40,319 nucleotides of DNA, taken from positions 1 to 40,319 of the forward strand of contig JBJENV010000084.1 in the NCBI GenBank assembly GCA_051880375.1, given 5' to 3'. The stretch comes from SIG299 sp051880375 (GTDB lineage: Bacteria; Bacillota; Clostridia; Lachnospirales; Lachnospiraceae). Positions 7,815-15,418 of this stretch are shown piece after piece; positions within the stretch are counted from its first letter, which is position 1; each line of letters begins with the position of its first letter. Position numbers and translations under genes: made by a program. The notes beneath the pieces are model-generated. The model ran no database searches. It had not been told where the DNA came from and worked only from the letters and a program-made list of their open reading frames with translations.

Positions 7815-8140
7815 AATTCTTTCCTCCGGCTCTATTTCAGAAAAGCCCTTTATTTCTGCGCCTTACAGTCGCTTTTCTTTGCATTTTCGTTTGGTACTTT
7901 TTCACAAAGTTTCGTGGTGATTTTCTACAGTTTTGAAGGCTGATTTTGCTTGCTTTCCCGCTCAAATGCTTTTACAATAAAAGTATCAGAAAATATTTTT
8001 GAAGCAACTTCGCAGATAATATCATCAAAGAATCCCCGAGAATGTAACTTATATAAAAGGATACCAAATGACCGGTACTACATATCTTGCGTCATACTTT
8101 ACCCTTCCGCATTTTCCTTAAAAAAGCCTAAAAAATAGAA
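7815..8140. other. Interval holding copy A of a direct repeat, no clear gene
   Basis: Besides the repeat at 7846-7934, the minus strand has an open frame of about 50 codons near 7940-8095 (HSRGFFDDIICEVASKIFSD in its middle) with no start signal, and a weak plus frame 7950-8138. Both may be relics; neither can be called a gene. Confidence 0.35.
7846..7934. repeat. 89-bp direct repeat, copy A
   Basis: Starts CCCTTTATTTCTGCGCC and ends TGATTTTCTACAGTTTT. By hand alignment 78 of 89 positions are identical to 8470-8558 without gaps. The copy at 8470 runs directly into the second Rpn remnant, so the repeat may be part of an ancient duplicated Rpn gene or a shared upstream segment. Confidence 0.8.
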
Positions 8141-8149
8141 CATTGATAA

Positions 8150-8179
8150 TTGAATAAAGACTTTACACTATGATATAAT
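8150..8179 (+). promoter_or_regulatory. Promoter of the 62-residue gene
   Basis: TTGAAT (8150-8155), 18 nt, TATAAT (8174-8179). The -35 box and most of the spacer lie inside the left inverted-repeat arm. The expected transcript begins near 8186, about 20 nt before the start codon. Confidence 0.65.
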
Positions 8180-8204
8180 ATCACCAGCGAAAGGCGGTGG
8201 TAAT

Positions 8205-8393
8205 ATGAAAGCGAGTGATAACATGAATCAATTTGAAGTTATTAATAACACTATTGATTATTACAAAAGTTTACAGGCGATTAAAAGAGCAAACACTTGT
8301 GAAAACAAAGTGCTGGATTATGAAATCAAAACCACTAGAGTAAAGCTAGAGAGTTTTGGTATCAACCTACATGATTTAGAATTCGAATCTTAG
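8205..8393 (+). CDS. Small protein of 62 residues, unknown, inside an inverted-repeat unit
   Basis: Starts at ATG 8205 with AAAGGCGG about 7 nt upstream; encodes MKASDNMNQFEVINNTIDYY and onward, ending LHDLEFES. The sequence is mostly helical and charged, without a membrane segment or cysteine pair. It resembles small helical Firmicutes proteins of mobile elements in general character, but no family can be named. It has its own promoter (8150-8179) and terminator (8413-8455), which argues that it is expressed. Confidence 0.6.
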   Translation: MKASDNMNQFEVINNTIDYYKSLQAIKRANTCENKVLDYEIKTTRVKLESFGINLHDLEFES

Positions 8394-8412
8394 TAACCGA
8401 AAACATTTTCTA

Positions 8413-8455
8413 AGGTGTAAAGTCTTTATTGAATTATTAATGCTTTACACCTTTT
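8413..8455 (+). terminator. Terminator of the 62-residue gene
   Basis: Stem AAGGTGTAAAG (8413-8423) with CTTTACACCTT (8444-8454) followed by Ts. The 5' arm overlaps the right inverted-repeat arm of the surrounding unit. Confidence 0.75.
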
Positions 8456-8469
8456 CTATTTGCTGCAAA

Positions 8470-8558
8470 CCCTTTATTTCTGCGCCATATAGGCACTTTT
8501 CTTCCTTTTTTCGCTTGGTACTTTTTCACAAAATTTCGTGATGATTTTCTACAGTTTT
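8470..8558. repeat. 89-bp direct repeat, copy B
   Basis: Second copy of the repeat at 7846-7934 (78 of 89 identical by hand count). Its 3' end overlaps the first codons of the Rpn remnant at 8538. Confidence 0.8.
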
Positions 8559-8813
8559 TCAAATGACAAAACACATAGAATTTACAGTAGCAAAATTGCC
8601 CTTCATGTGTTAGAATTAAATAAAGAAGAGTTTGCCACAGAGGAAGATAAAAAGTATCAGATTGATTGCATGAATGCGGATGATTATGTCCGTGAAGAAT
8701 GTCGTGCCCGTGAAGATGACCTCAGGTTGCAGCGCTCTATCAAACGCAAGCACGAACACGATTTGGCCGAAAAGGCAAGCTTACTTGCTGAGATTGAGTC
8801 ATTAAAGCGTTGA
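8538..8813 (+). pseudogene. Rpn-family nuclease, internal plus tail remnant
   Basis: 91 codons with no Shine-Dalgarno. SSKIALHVLELNKEEFATEE followed by DKKYQID is the central-to-late segment of Rpn/YhgA-like proteins (the HVLEL...EEDKKYQID block after the nuclease core). The text then jumps to a charged helix (NADDYVREECRAREDDLRLQ and onward) that is not the usual continuation, suggesting an internal deletion. It is a different part of the family than the 7441-7749 relic, so the two may be pieces of one disrupted gene or two copies. Confidence 0.55.
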
Positions 8814-8846
8814 CAGCATCCAATTATTGCATGGTTCATATTATAT

Positions 8847-8903
8847 TATAAGGAAACAGGACAGTGTCTGTACCGTGGTATAGGCTGTCCTGTTTTCCTT
8901 ATA
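8847..8903 (+). terminator. Long hairpin after the second Rpn remnant
   Basis: Arms 8847-8864 and 8885-8903 pair over 18 bp with a single bulged base; the loop contains TACCGTGGTA. The 3' arm has TTTT inside it but no long T-run after. It marks the right edge of the accessory zone. Confidence 0.7.
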
Positions 8904-8973
8904 ACCAGCTTTATATTCTGTATACTATATATGCCATAATACTTCTTCACATATCGGCAATATTCTGTCTCCG

Positions 8974-9026
8974 TGGACAATCGCTTCCAAACGTGGTACA
9001 ATGTCCGTAAACGGCAGACGCTGCCG
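8974..9026 (+). promoter_or_regulatory. Promoter and leader hairpin of the cyclophilin gene
   Basis: TGGACA (8974-8979), 17 nt, TACAAT (8997-9002). The short leader includes a perfect 6-bp hairpin (CGGCAG 9012-9017, CTGCCG 9021-9026). Confidence 0.5.
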
Positions 9027-9057
9027 AAACAAAATGAAAAAGTGAGGTAACAATAAC

Positions 9058-9582
9058 ATGGCAAATCCGTTAGTTACATTTCAGATGGAAAGCGGCGACA
9101 TTATTAAGGTAGAGCTTTATCCTTCCATTGCCCCAAACACCGTAAATAACTTCATTTCGTTAGTAAAAAAGGGCTTTTATGACGGTCTGATTTTCCACAG
9201 AGTCATTGAGGGCTTTATGATTCAGGGCGGATGTCCTGACGGCACCGGCATGGGCGGTCCGGGCTACTCTATCCGCGGCGAATTTGCAGGAAACGGTTTC
9301 AAAAATGATTTAAAGCATACCGAGGGTGTCATTTCGATGGCACGCGCACAGCACCCGGATTCCGCAGGCTCCCAGTTCTTTATTATGCACAAGACCTCTC
9401 CGCATCTTGACGGACAGTATGCCGCTTTCGGTAAAGTAACTGAAGGTCTTGATGTTGTAGATAAGATTGCTTCTGTTCCGACTGACTGGTCCGACCGTCC
9501 GATGGAAACACAGCGTATGGCAAAGGTCACCGTAGACCTGTTCGGTGAGGACTATCCGGAACCGGAAACCTTAGACAGATAA
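9058..9582 (+). CDS. ppiB: Cyclophilin-type peptidyl-prolyl cis-trans isomerase
   Basis: 174 residues, single cyclophilin domain of normal bacterial length. Hallmarks are FHRVIEGFMIQGG (catalytic Arg and Phe), GMGGPGYSIRGEF and SMARAQHPDSAGSQFFIM. No signal peptide, so cytoplasmic: it speeds cis-trans isomerisation of Xaa-Pro bonds during folding. Start supported by GTGAGG upstream. It is monocistronic, with its own promoter and only a short weak hairpin (near 9593-9612) before the CAP-domain gene. Confidence 0.93.
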   Translation: MANPLVTFQMESGDIIKVELYPSIAPNTVNNFISLVKKGFYDGLIFHRVIEGFMIQGGCPDGTGMGGPGYSIRGEFAGNGFKNDLKHTEGVISMARAQHPDSAGSQFFIMHKTSPHLDGQYAAFGKVTEGLDVVDKIASVPTDWSDRPMETQRMAKVTVDLFGEDYPEPETLDR

Positions 9583-9625
9583 GCTTCCACGAAGTACCAT
9601 TGTACTTTTCTTTGTTTCGTGTTAT

Positions 9626-9673
9626 CCTTAGTTTGTAACACAAATGTAACACTTTTGTAACAAACTAAGGAGG
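9626..9673 (+). promoter_or_regulatory. Hairpin pairing with the Shine-Dalgarno of the CAP gene, with TGTAAC repeats
   Basis: Perfect 11-bp inverted repeat CCTTAGTTTGT (9626-9636) and ACAAACTAAGG (9660-9670). The 3' arm includes the first bases of the Shine-Dalgarno AAGGAGG (9667-9673). Three TGTAAC copies at 9634, 9645 and 9656 are spaced exactly 11 bp, one helical turn. Confidence 0.6.
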
Positions 9674-9681
9674 ACGAAACT

Positions 9682-10383
9682 ATGAACACTATTTCTAAAA
9701 TTCTTTTACCGGCAACCATCGGAGGTCTTTTTATCGGTGGCGTAGGAGCTCAGGGTTCCGTAACGCTCCCAAATCAGCAGACAAGCTGTCCTATCATTTC
9801 CCAGATAAACGGAAATTGCAATCTGGACTCTATTTTAGGTCAGAACGGTTCCTGTGACTTAGAATCCATTTTGAACGGCATTTTAGGGAACTTAGGAAGC
9901 GGAAATAACGGAGGCAACGGAAATCAGAATTCCGGAAATAACGGAAGCTCTGAAAATGTTCCGGAAATTTCTCTTCCGGAAACAGACGGTTCCTTAACCT
10001 CTACCGAACAGAGCTACATCGCTCAGGTCGTAAAGCTTGTGAATGAAGAACGTGCCAAAAACGGTCTTTCTGCATTAACCTACGATGCTACGCTGCAGCG
10101 TGCCGCTCAGGTCCGCGCGGAAGAAATCGTAAAAAGCTTTTCCCATACCAGACCAAACGGAAGTAATTTTTCCAGCGTACTAAAGGAATTCGGCATCTCT
10201 GCCCGCAGAAGCGGTGAAAATATCGCATGGGGTCAGAAAACACCGAAGGAAGTCGTAACCGCATGGATGAATTCCTCCGGTCATCGTGCCAATATTTTAA
10301 ATGCAAACTACACCAAAATCGGCGTCGGCTGCAACATCAGCCCATCCGGCACAATTTACTGGTCTCAGTTGTTCACAAACTAG
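9682..10383 (+). CDS. Secreted CAP-domain (SCP/PR-1) protein, YkwD-like
   Basis: 233 residues. A signal-peptide-like N-terminus (ISKILLPATIGGLFIGGVGA) is followed by a Cys-containing repeat region, an Asn/Gly-rich linker (about 75-95) and a CAP domain from about 110 to the end. CAP motifs: VNEERAKNGL, SHTRPNG, GENIAWG and SSGHRANILNANYTKIGVG. The conserved His, Glu and His of the CAP cavity are present. Such proteins are exported in Clostridia; their biochemical role is mostly unknown. Start has AAGGAGG 8 nt upstream, partly inside a hairpin that may limit translation. A good terminator follows. Confidence 0.9.
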   Translation: MNTISKILLPATIGGLFIGGVGAQGSVTLPNQQTSCPIISQINGNCNLDSILGQNGSCDLESILNGILGNLGSGNNGGNGNQNSGNNGSSENVPEISLPETDGSLTSTEQSYIAQVVKLVNEERAKNGLSALTYDATLQRAAQVRAEEIVKSFSHTRPNGSNFSSVLKEFGISARRSGENIAWGQKTPKEVVTAWMNSSGHRANILNANYTKIGVGCNISPSGTIYWSQLFTN

Positions 10384-10398
10384 TACCCTTTTTCATAG

Positions 10399-10437
10399 AA
10401 AAGTGTGGGAGCAGTCAATGCGCTTCCACACTTTTTT
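10399..10437 (+). terminator. Terminator of the CAP-domain gene
   Basis: Stem AAAAGTGTGG with CCACACTTTT around a loop that can pair further (GAGC with GCGC-T), followed by TTTTTT. Located 16 nt after the stop. Confidence 0.85.
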
Positions 10438-10512
10438 CATACATACTCTATAAAACCCTTCCATATCGGACATACTAACAAAACTATCATTAATTTCATA
10501 AGGAGAGTCCAC

Positions 10513-11115
10513 ATGTTTCCTGTCCTAAATTCAAAAACAGATTCCGCACAGGCAGAACTTCGATCCCGTCTGGAGCTAAAGCTCCTCTACCTGTGCTCTC
10601 CGCTCATAAAGGCAGCAAAGCCTTCCTGCCTGATTACGTTATCTTCGAAGGAAGCCTCGCTTCTCCCGGAAATTTTTAAGCATACCGGCATTTCGGTGCT
10701 TCGCCTGTCTGACACACACGGGCGCATCGCAATTCTGCTTTACCGAAAATCTATGATTGCAAAGCTCTTAAAAAAGACAAGACATATTTCCTTTCTGCAC
10801 CGATACGGCTACCGGCACTTTTCCGTCGAATCCGTTCTCTCACGTTTTGCCGGGCGTTACCGCCGCTATACGAAAGGGCTTCTGTCGTTTCCGCATGAGC
10901 TTGGACTTCTGCTTGGCTATCCGCTTTTTGATATTCTGGGTTATCTGAAATACCATGGAAAATACAGTCTGATGAACGGTTACTGGCAGGTTTACCATAA
11001 GCCGGAAGTTGCCGGACGGATGTTTCGTTACTACGACCGTCTGCGTTATCTTGCCGTTACCGAATATAAATGCGGCGCCACAATGCGGGAAATCTGCCGC
11101 AGAAAACCACGTTAG
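10513..11115 (+). CDS. DUF3793 family protein
   Basis: 200 residues from the ATG at 10513, which has AAGGAGAG 6 nt upstream; the frame is open further upstream but that part lies in the preceding terminator. The signature FPHELGLLLGYPLFDILGYL with a later GYWQVYH and a C-terminal helix identifies DUF3793, a family common in Clostridia and without a known function. Two phases are visible: an N-terminal alpha/beta part (KLLYLCSPLIKAAKPSCLIT) and the conserved C-terminal core. Cytoplasmic by composition. It converges with the minus-strand operon ending at 11140. Confidence 0.85.
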   Translation: MFPVLNSKTDSAQAELRSRLELKLLYLCSPLIKAAKPSCLITLSSKEASLLPEIFKHTGISVLRLSDTHGRIAILLYRKSMIAKLLKKTRHISFLHRYGYRHFSVESVLSRFAGRYRRYTKGLLSFPHELGLLLGYPLFDILGYLKYHGKYSLMNGYWQVYHKPEVAGRMFRYYDRLRYLAVTEYKCGATMREICRRKPR

Positions 11116-11139
11116 GTCTGCCATTACAGACATAAGCAC

Positions 11140-11355
11140 CTACTTCTCCTTTTCTTCCTTAACATCGGCAGTATTGTTCTCCCCCGTCTCTTCAAACTGA
11201 TACGCCCTTTTTGCGCATTCGGTGCTTCCCGAGCAGCAGGAGCAGGTGCTGCATCTGCCCTCCTGCTTTGCTTTTTTTGCTTCTCTTACTTTATATACAA
11301 TCACAGCTGCCACAAGTGCTGCAACCAATGCGCATACTAAAATATCTCCTAGCAT
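11140..11355 (-). CDS. FeoB-associated Cys-rich membrane protein
   Basis: 71 residues: one membrane helix (ILVCALVAALVAAVIVYKV), a basic stretch, then a Cys-rich patch CSTCSCCSGSTEC and an acidic tail. This matches the FeoB-associated Cys-rich membrane family found beside ferrous iron transporters. No feoB gene lies in the window, so the assignment rests on layout alone. It overlaps the end of the PHP gene by 7 bp, implying co-translation. Confidence 0.7.
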   Translation of the reverse strand: MLGDILVCALVAALVAAVIVYKVREAKKAKQEGRCSTCSCCSGSTECAKRAYQFEETGENNTADVKEEKEK

Positions 11356-12047
11356 AGCCTGTCTCCTGCCTGTTTCGTTCCCTGTCCGTCAAAGCGAATC
11401 AGCGACACTCCTCTTCCGTTTCTTAAGGCATCGGCAAGCTCCCTTTCGTTCTGAATTTCCGGCAGTATCATGCCGCCGCAGCCGACATCTTCATACATGT
11501 GAAAATCGCTGCCCGAAGTCAGGACAAACTGCGGATACTGCTTGACAAATTCCGTTGTCACCTCATTGTGGCTCGGATTTCTTAAATTACCGTTATATAC
11601 TTCCATTCCATGCAGATAGGCAGGGTCCTTTGCTGCTCCCCACCGGAACGGATGTGCCTGAAGTAAAAGAATTCCGTGTCGGTTGCACACTTCAAATGCT
11701 TCCTTTTGAGATAATTCATAAAGTTTCGGGTATTCGTATAAAAATTCCGGTGTTGCACCATAAAACAAAAAGTCCGTATGTTCCGGAAGCAGATGACTTT
11801 CCACTCCGAACAATACCTTTAATCCGACCTTTTCTCCTTCATCCTTTGCTGTAAGATAACCCTTCAGATAGCGCTCTACCCGTTGCCTGTCGTCTCCTTC
11901 ATAGTTTTCCAGTACATAATTATTAAAGTGGTCTGTAATTACAATCGCATCATACCCTGCCCGTTTGTACAGTTCCACAATTTCCCTTGCACCGACGTGG
12001 GCACATGGGCTGACCTCACTTGTATGAATGTGCATTTCCGTCTTCAT
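11349..12047 (-). CDS. PHP-domain metal-dependent phosphoesterase
   Basis: 232 residues. The start MKTEMHIHTSEVSPCAHVG holds the first metal-binding HxH motif of PHP domains; DAIVITDHFNNYV holds the second (TDH); QAHPFR and SGSDFHMYED supply later metal ligands. PHP domains hydrolyse phosphate esters with two or three metal ions; the substrate is not predictable. AAAGG lies upstream of the ATG. It sits between dtd and the FeoB-associated gene in the ade operon. Confidence 0.88.
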   Translation of the reverse strand: MKTEMHIHTSEVSPCAHVGAREIVELYKRAGYDAIVITDHFNNYVLENYEGDDRQRVERYLKGYLTAKDEGEKVGLKVLFGVESHLLPEHTDFLFYGATPEFLYEYPKLYELSQKEAFEVCNRHGILLLQAHPFRWGAAKDPAYLHGMEVYNGNLRNPSHNEVTTEFVKQYPQFVLTSGSDFHMYEDVGCGGMILPEIQNERELADALRNGRGVSLIRFDGQGTKQAGDRLC

Positions 12048-12097
12048 ATTGTTTTTACCATACCTTTCTGAGAAAAAAATCTTCCGGTCTTCTCTTG

Positions 12098-12535
12098 TTA
12101 CAGCTCCAGCACTATCGTAAACGGTCCGTCATTTTCCAGTGAAACCTTCATATCCGCTCCGAATTCTCCGGTCTGTACAACCGGCACCTGTTTTCTGCAT
12201 TCCGCAATGATATACTCATACAGCTCCTTCGCAAGCTCCGGTCCGCCGGCATTAATAAAGGACGGACGGTTTCCGTGACTGCAGTCCGCATATAACGTAA
12301 ACTGCGACACTAACAGAAGTTCTCCGTTTACATCCTTTAGTGACAGGTTCGTCTTTCCGTTTTCATCTTCAAAAATACGAAGGCCGATCAGCTTTTTGAT
12401 GTATTTGTCCGCTTCCTCCTTGGTGTCGCCCTGTCCGACGCCAATGAATACCAGAAATCCCTTGCCGATACTGCCAATTGTTTTTCCTTCCACGACAACA
12501 CTTGCGTGGTTCACTCTCTGTATTACAAACTTCAT
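12098..12535 (-). CDS. dtd: D-aminoacyl-tRNA deacylase
   Basis: 145 residues, the standard length. Removes D-amino acids mischarged on tRNA. Family motifs are clear: MKFVIQRVNHASVVV at the N-terminus, LLVSQFTLYADCSHGNRPSF in the centre and TGEFGADMKVSLENDGPFT at the end, including the SQFTLYA block and the Gly-Pro-like NDGP motif. Lies in the ade-vanZ-DUF402-dtd-PHP run on the minus strand, 24 bp after the DUF402 gene. Confidence 0.96.
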   Translation of the reverse strand: MKFVIQRVNHASVVVEGKTIGSIGKGFLVFIGVGQGDTKEEADKYIKKLIGLRIFEDENGKTNLSLKDVNGELLLVSQFTLYADCSHGNRPSFINAGGPELAKELYEYIIAECRKQVPVVQTGEFGADMKVSLENDGPFTIVLEL

Positions 12536-12559
12536 AACAATATCCGTACCTTTCTATAC

Positions 12560-13108
12560 TTATTCTGCATTCTCTTCCAGCAGTTTTTCACGCCACTCGG
12601 TGCAGAATGCCACTATGTTCTCCTTGTTTTCTGTCAAAAATGCATACAGCCTGTCACATTCTGCGATTGCATGGGTATACTCTTCCTCGCTGATTTCCTT
12701 CTGCGCAAGAGCCGCATCCAGCTCATCCCGGTCAAGCACATGGATTCTGCCGTCCGCAAGCAACACAATATCTAGATACATATCTTGAAACCGCGGATTT
12801 TCCATATCATCAAAGGTGTTGCCTCCGGTAATATCAAAATAGATTTCCAAAAACTCACCATCTGCATCATACATGGCAGTCGCCCAAAAATACTGCCCAT
12901 TTAGGGCAAGCTGCAACCAGGAAAAGCCCCGGTCGGCAATCAGAACATCCCCTGTCTCGTAGTGAACCGTCAGGGGATTTGTTACCTTTTCAATTTCAAG
13001 CAGGGATACCACACCCTCTATCCCCTGAAACCGGCAGGGACTTACCGTGTACCTTCGCTCTAAAATGCGATGCCAGTCGCTTCTTCGCATGTCTCTTATG
13101 TCTTTCAT
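12560..13108 (-). CDS. DUF402 domain protein
   Basis: 182 residues from the ATG at 13108, chosen because GGAGG lies 4-5 nt upstream; the frame is open for 31 more codons but without a site. The centre and end (VLIADRGFSWLQLALNGQYF, FDITGGNTFDD, PRFQDMYLDIVLLADGRIHV, LDRDELDAAL) match DUF402, a beta-barrel family that includes nucleoside phosphatases and the archaeal RNase FAU-1 domain. The conserved acidic pair DxxLD and DxDEL are present. A nucleotide phosphatase role is family-based inference. Confidence 0.85.
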   Translation of the reverse strand: MKDIRDMRRSDWHRILERRYTVSPCRFQGIEGVVSLLEIEKVTNPLTVHYETGDVLIADRGFSWLQLALNGQYFWATAMYDADGEFLEIYFDITGGNTFDDMENPRFQDMYLDIVLLADGRIHVLDRDELDAALAQKEISEEEYTHAIAECDRLYAFLTENKENIVAFCTEWREKLLEENAE

Positions 13109-13145
13109 AGAACCTCCAAAGCATCTTGTTTCCATCGTACAGATG

Positions 13146-13619
13146 CTAATATACTTTTTCAAGCCACTGCAATATTCTGGTTTTCCAAAGCAAACATCCA
13201 ATCATGGCACCCGATACGTTTAATATCAAATCATCCACATCAAAGCTGCCCCGTCTGGTGAAAAGCTGAACCAGTTCAATCCCTAAGAGAATGATGAATA
13301 TCGTTACCATGTATTTTTTCCATGATTTCAGCTTTTTAAATAAGAGAGGCAGATAGATTCCCAACGGGAAAAACAGCAGCAGATTTCCAAACAGATTTTG
13401 TATCGGAATCGACAGATTCATGCTTCCGTCAAAGATTGCCCTGATATATTCGCCGATAGTCCGAAACGGAATCAGATTCATATGAAACCGTGCATATTCT
13501 ATCACGGACATAGAGGAATTGTTTCCAAAACCTCTTCCCATGCGGAAGACAATAGTAAAAACAGCCAGCAAATATAGCACAAAGGAAATCCAGACAAATG
13601 CCCGAAAAGTTTTTCTCAT
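13146..13619 (-). CDS. VanZ-like membrane protein
   Basis: 157 residues from the ATG at 13619 (GGAGGG 11 nt upstream). Four hydrophobic segments and the VanZ pattern: MNLIPFRTIGEY, NLFGNLLLFFPLGIYLPLLF, GIELVQLFTRRGSFDVDDLI and NVSGAMIGCLLW. VanZ of vancomycin operons gives low teicoplanin resistance, but chromosomal homologues like this one are widespread and of unknown role. Starts 22 bp after ade and shares its transcript. Confidence 0.88.
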   Translation of the reverse strand: MRKTFRAFVWISFVLYLLAVFTIVFRMGRGFGNNSSMSVIEYARFHMNLIPFRTIGEYIRAIFDGSMNLSIPIQNLFGNLLLFFPLGIYLPLLFKKLKSWKKYMVTIFIILLGIELVQLFTRRGSFDVDDLILNVSGAMIGCLLWKTRILQWLEKVY

Positions 13620-13640
13620 TCTGTACTTTACCCTCCACAA

Positions 13641-15335
13641 TTAAGTCTGCACATAAAGCGAAACCCGCTCCTGCCTGTTTACATCCACCAGTCCCTGCGG
13701 CGACATTTTCAGTGCCGGAATCACCGGAAGCGAAACAAATGCCATACTCATAAACGGTTCGATGTGCGTCGGAACTCCGAGTGCATACACTGCCTCGCGT
13801 ACCTTTTCATTTTTTTCCGCGATTTCTGCGGCAGAAACATCCGTCATCAGACCGGCAATCGGAAGCGGCATATCCGCAAGTAGTTCACCGTCCGCAACAA
13901 CGGCGCTTCCGCCGCCAAGCAGGCGCACATGCTCTGCCGCTGCTGCCATATCCGCATCGTTTGTACCGATGACAATCAGGTTATGGGAATCATGGGATAC
14001 CGAGGAGGCAATGGCGCCCCTCCTTAAACCGACACCGGAAATAAAGCCAAGTCCTCTGTGCCCGGTATTCATGTGCCGCTCAATGACCGCAAGCTTTAAA
14101 ATATCCCGTTCCAGATCAATTCCGTTTGCAGCGCCCCAGCAAATATCGGTAATCCATTCTTCCGTCAGCAGCTGGTCCGGAATCAGTTTAATGATGCGGC
14201 AGCGGCTTCCCTTTTCCTCAATATGAAAGTCCTCCGTCCGAATCGGGTCAAGATAAAACGAATTTCTCGCCGATTTCCAGAGCTGTTCTCTGATTCTCGG
14301 CGGCTCAAACGAAAGTACGCTGCCATTCTCCACTACCTTTTTCCCGTCATGATAGACATCACATACCTTTACGGTATTCAAATCGCTAAGTACAAGCAGA
14401 TTTGCCTGATATCCCGGTGCAATGGCCCCGACCTGTTTCAGTCCGAAGCACTGCGCCGCCTGAAGCGTCGCCATACGGATGGCTGTCACCGGAGATTTTC
14501 CTGCCTTTACCGCCAGACGGATGATATGGTCGATATGACCGTCACGAAGCAGGTCTGCCGGATGCCTGTCATCCGTCACAAGCAGACAGCGGTGATTGTA
14601 CGGCTCTTCAAACAGCGGAAGCAGCTCCGCCAGATTTCTTGCCGCTGTTCCCTGCCGAATCATGACCCACTGACCCTTGCGGATTCTCTCGATTGCCTCC
14701 TCTGCCGTCGAACACTCATGGTCGCTCTGAATGCCCGCACCGATGTAACGGTCCAATGCCTTACCGGAAAGCAACGGCGCATGTCCGTCTATTACCACGC
14801 CCTTGTTCAAGGCTCCGGCAATCTTTTTATGGACGCTCTTATCTCCCGCAAGTACCCCCGGATAGTTCATCATTTCGGCAAGACCTAGCACCCTCGGGCT
14901 CTCATAAAACGGCTCCAGGTCAGCAGCCGTCAGCACTGCCCCCGACTCGTCAAACATCGTTGCCGGAACACAGGACGGCAGCATCAGGTAAACCGTCATC
15001 GGAAGCTTCTTGCTCATTTCAAGCATAAACGAAATTCCGGTGGTTCCGCAGACGTTGGCAATTTCATGCGGGTCCGCGACGATACCCGTTGTACCGTGCG
15101 GCAGACACACTTTTGCCAGCTCCGCCGGAGTTAACATGGTGCTTTCGATATGAATATGTCCGTCGATAAAGCCCGGACACAGATATTTACCTGCAATGTC
15201 TTCCGAAACATCCGCCTCTTCGTCCGTGTATGCACCGACTCCGATGATTTTCCCGTCTTCTAAAAGTACATTCGTCTGTTCCAGTTCATCCGTAAACACA
15301 TTGACAACCGTTCCGTTTTTCAGCAAAGTTCTCAT
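13641..15335 (-). CDS. ade: Adenine deaminase
   Basis: 564 residues, usual for Ade/AdeC. Converts adenine to hypoxanthine and ammonia in purine salvage. The amidohydrolase metal motifs are present: GFIDGHIHIEST, HGTTGIVADPHEI, IDGHAPLLSG, SDHECSTAEEA and LVTDDRHPADLL; the C-terminal part has the family block GHRGLGFISGVGL. AGGAGG lies 7-8 nt before the ATG. First gene of a six-gene minus-strand run behind the promoter at 15389-15418; no purine riboswitch is seen in the short leader. Confidence 0.96.
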   Translation of the reverse strand: MRTLLKNGTVVNVFTDELEQTNVLLEDGKIIGVGAYTDEEADVSEDIAGKYLCPGFIDGHIHIESTMLTPAELAKVCLPHGTTGIVADPHEIANVCGTTGISFMLEMSKKLPMTVYLMLPSCVPATMFDESGAVLTAADLEPFYESPRVLGLAEMMNYPGVLAGDKSVHKKIAGALNKGVVIDGHAPLLSGKALDRYIGAGIQSDHECSTAEEAIERIRKGQWVMIRQGTAARNLAELLPLFEEPYNHRCLLVTDDRHPADLLRDGHIDHIIRLAVKAGKSPVTAIRMATLQAAQCFGLKQVGAIAPGYQANLLVLSDLNTVKVCDVYHDGKKVVENGSVLSFEPPRIREQLWKSARNSFYLDPIRTEDFHIEEKGSRCRIIKLIPDQLLTEEWITDICWGAANGIDLERDILKLAVIERHMNTGHRGLGFISGVGLRRGAIASSVSHDSHNLIVIGTNDADMAAAAEHVRLLGGGSAVVADGELLADMPLPIAGLMTDVSAAEIAEKNEKVREAVYALGVPTHIEPFMSMAFVSLPVIPALKMSPQGLVDVNRQERVSLYVQT

Positions 15336-15388
15336 AGGCGGCCTCCTGCTCCTCTTTTCACTCTATCAAACCTTCGGCTTCTAAACAT

Positions 15389-15418
15389 ATTATACTTTAT
15401 GTCATCCTGCAAAATCAA
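15389..15418 (-). promoter_or_regulatory. Promoter of the ade operon
   Basis: Minus-strand TTGATT (15413-15418), 18 nt, TATAAT (15389-15394), about 50 nt before the ade start. The interval is too short to hold a purine riboswitch. Confidence 0.6.

Larger units (their letters stand above)
8141..8443. repeat. 303-bp unit bounded by 28-bp inverted repeats
   Basis: The left end 8141-8168 and right end 8416-8443 are inverted copies matching at 26 of 28 positions (shared core CAATAAAGACTTTACAC, one mismatch within it). Between them lie a promoter, a 62-codon ORF and its stop; the right arm is also the 5' half of the terminator. The structure is like a miniature transposable unit with tiny cargo, but no target-site duplication is evident. 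Confidence 0.65.

Noticed and set aside
7846..8558. CRISPR-like repeats
   Set aside because: Only two copies, 89 bp long and 535 bp apart, with unrelated content in between; not a CRISPR array.
9584..9620. Possible terminator between the cyclophilin and CAP genes
   Set aside because: Only a 6-bp AAGTAC/GTACTT stem with a short interrupted T-run; too weak to list as a feature.
11116..11131. Small hairpin GTCTG/CAGAC between the converging genes
   Set aside because: Five-bp stem with no T-run on either side; not distinguishable from chance.
13762..14226. Plus-strand open frame of 154 codons
   Set aside because: Lies wholly opposite the ade gene and is Ser/Pro/Ala rich, as expected from the reverse of a real coding sequence.
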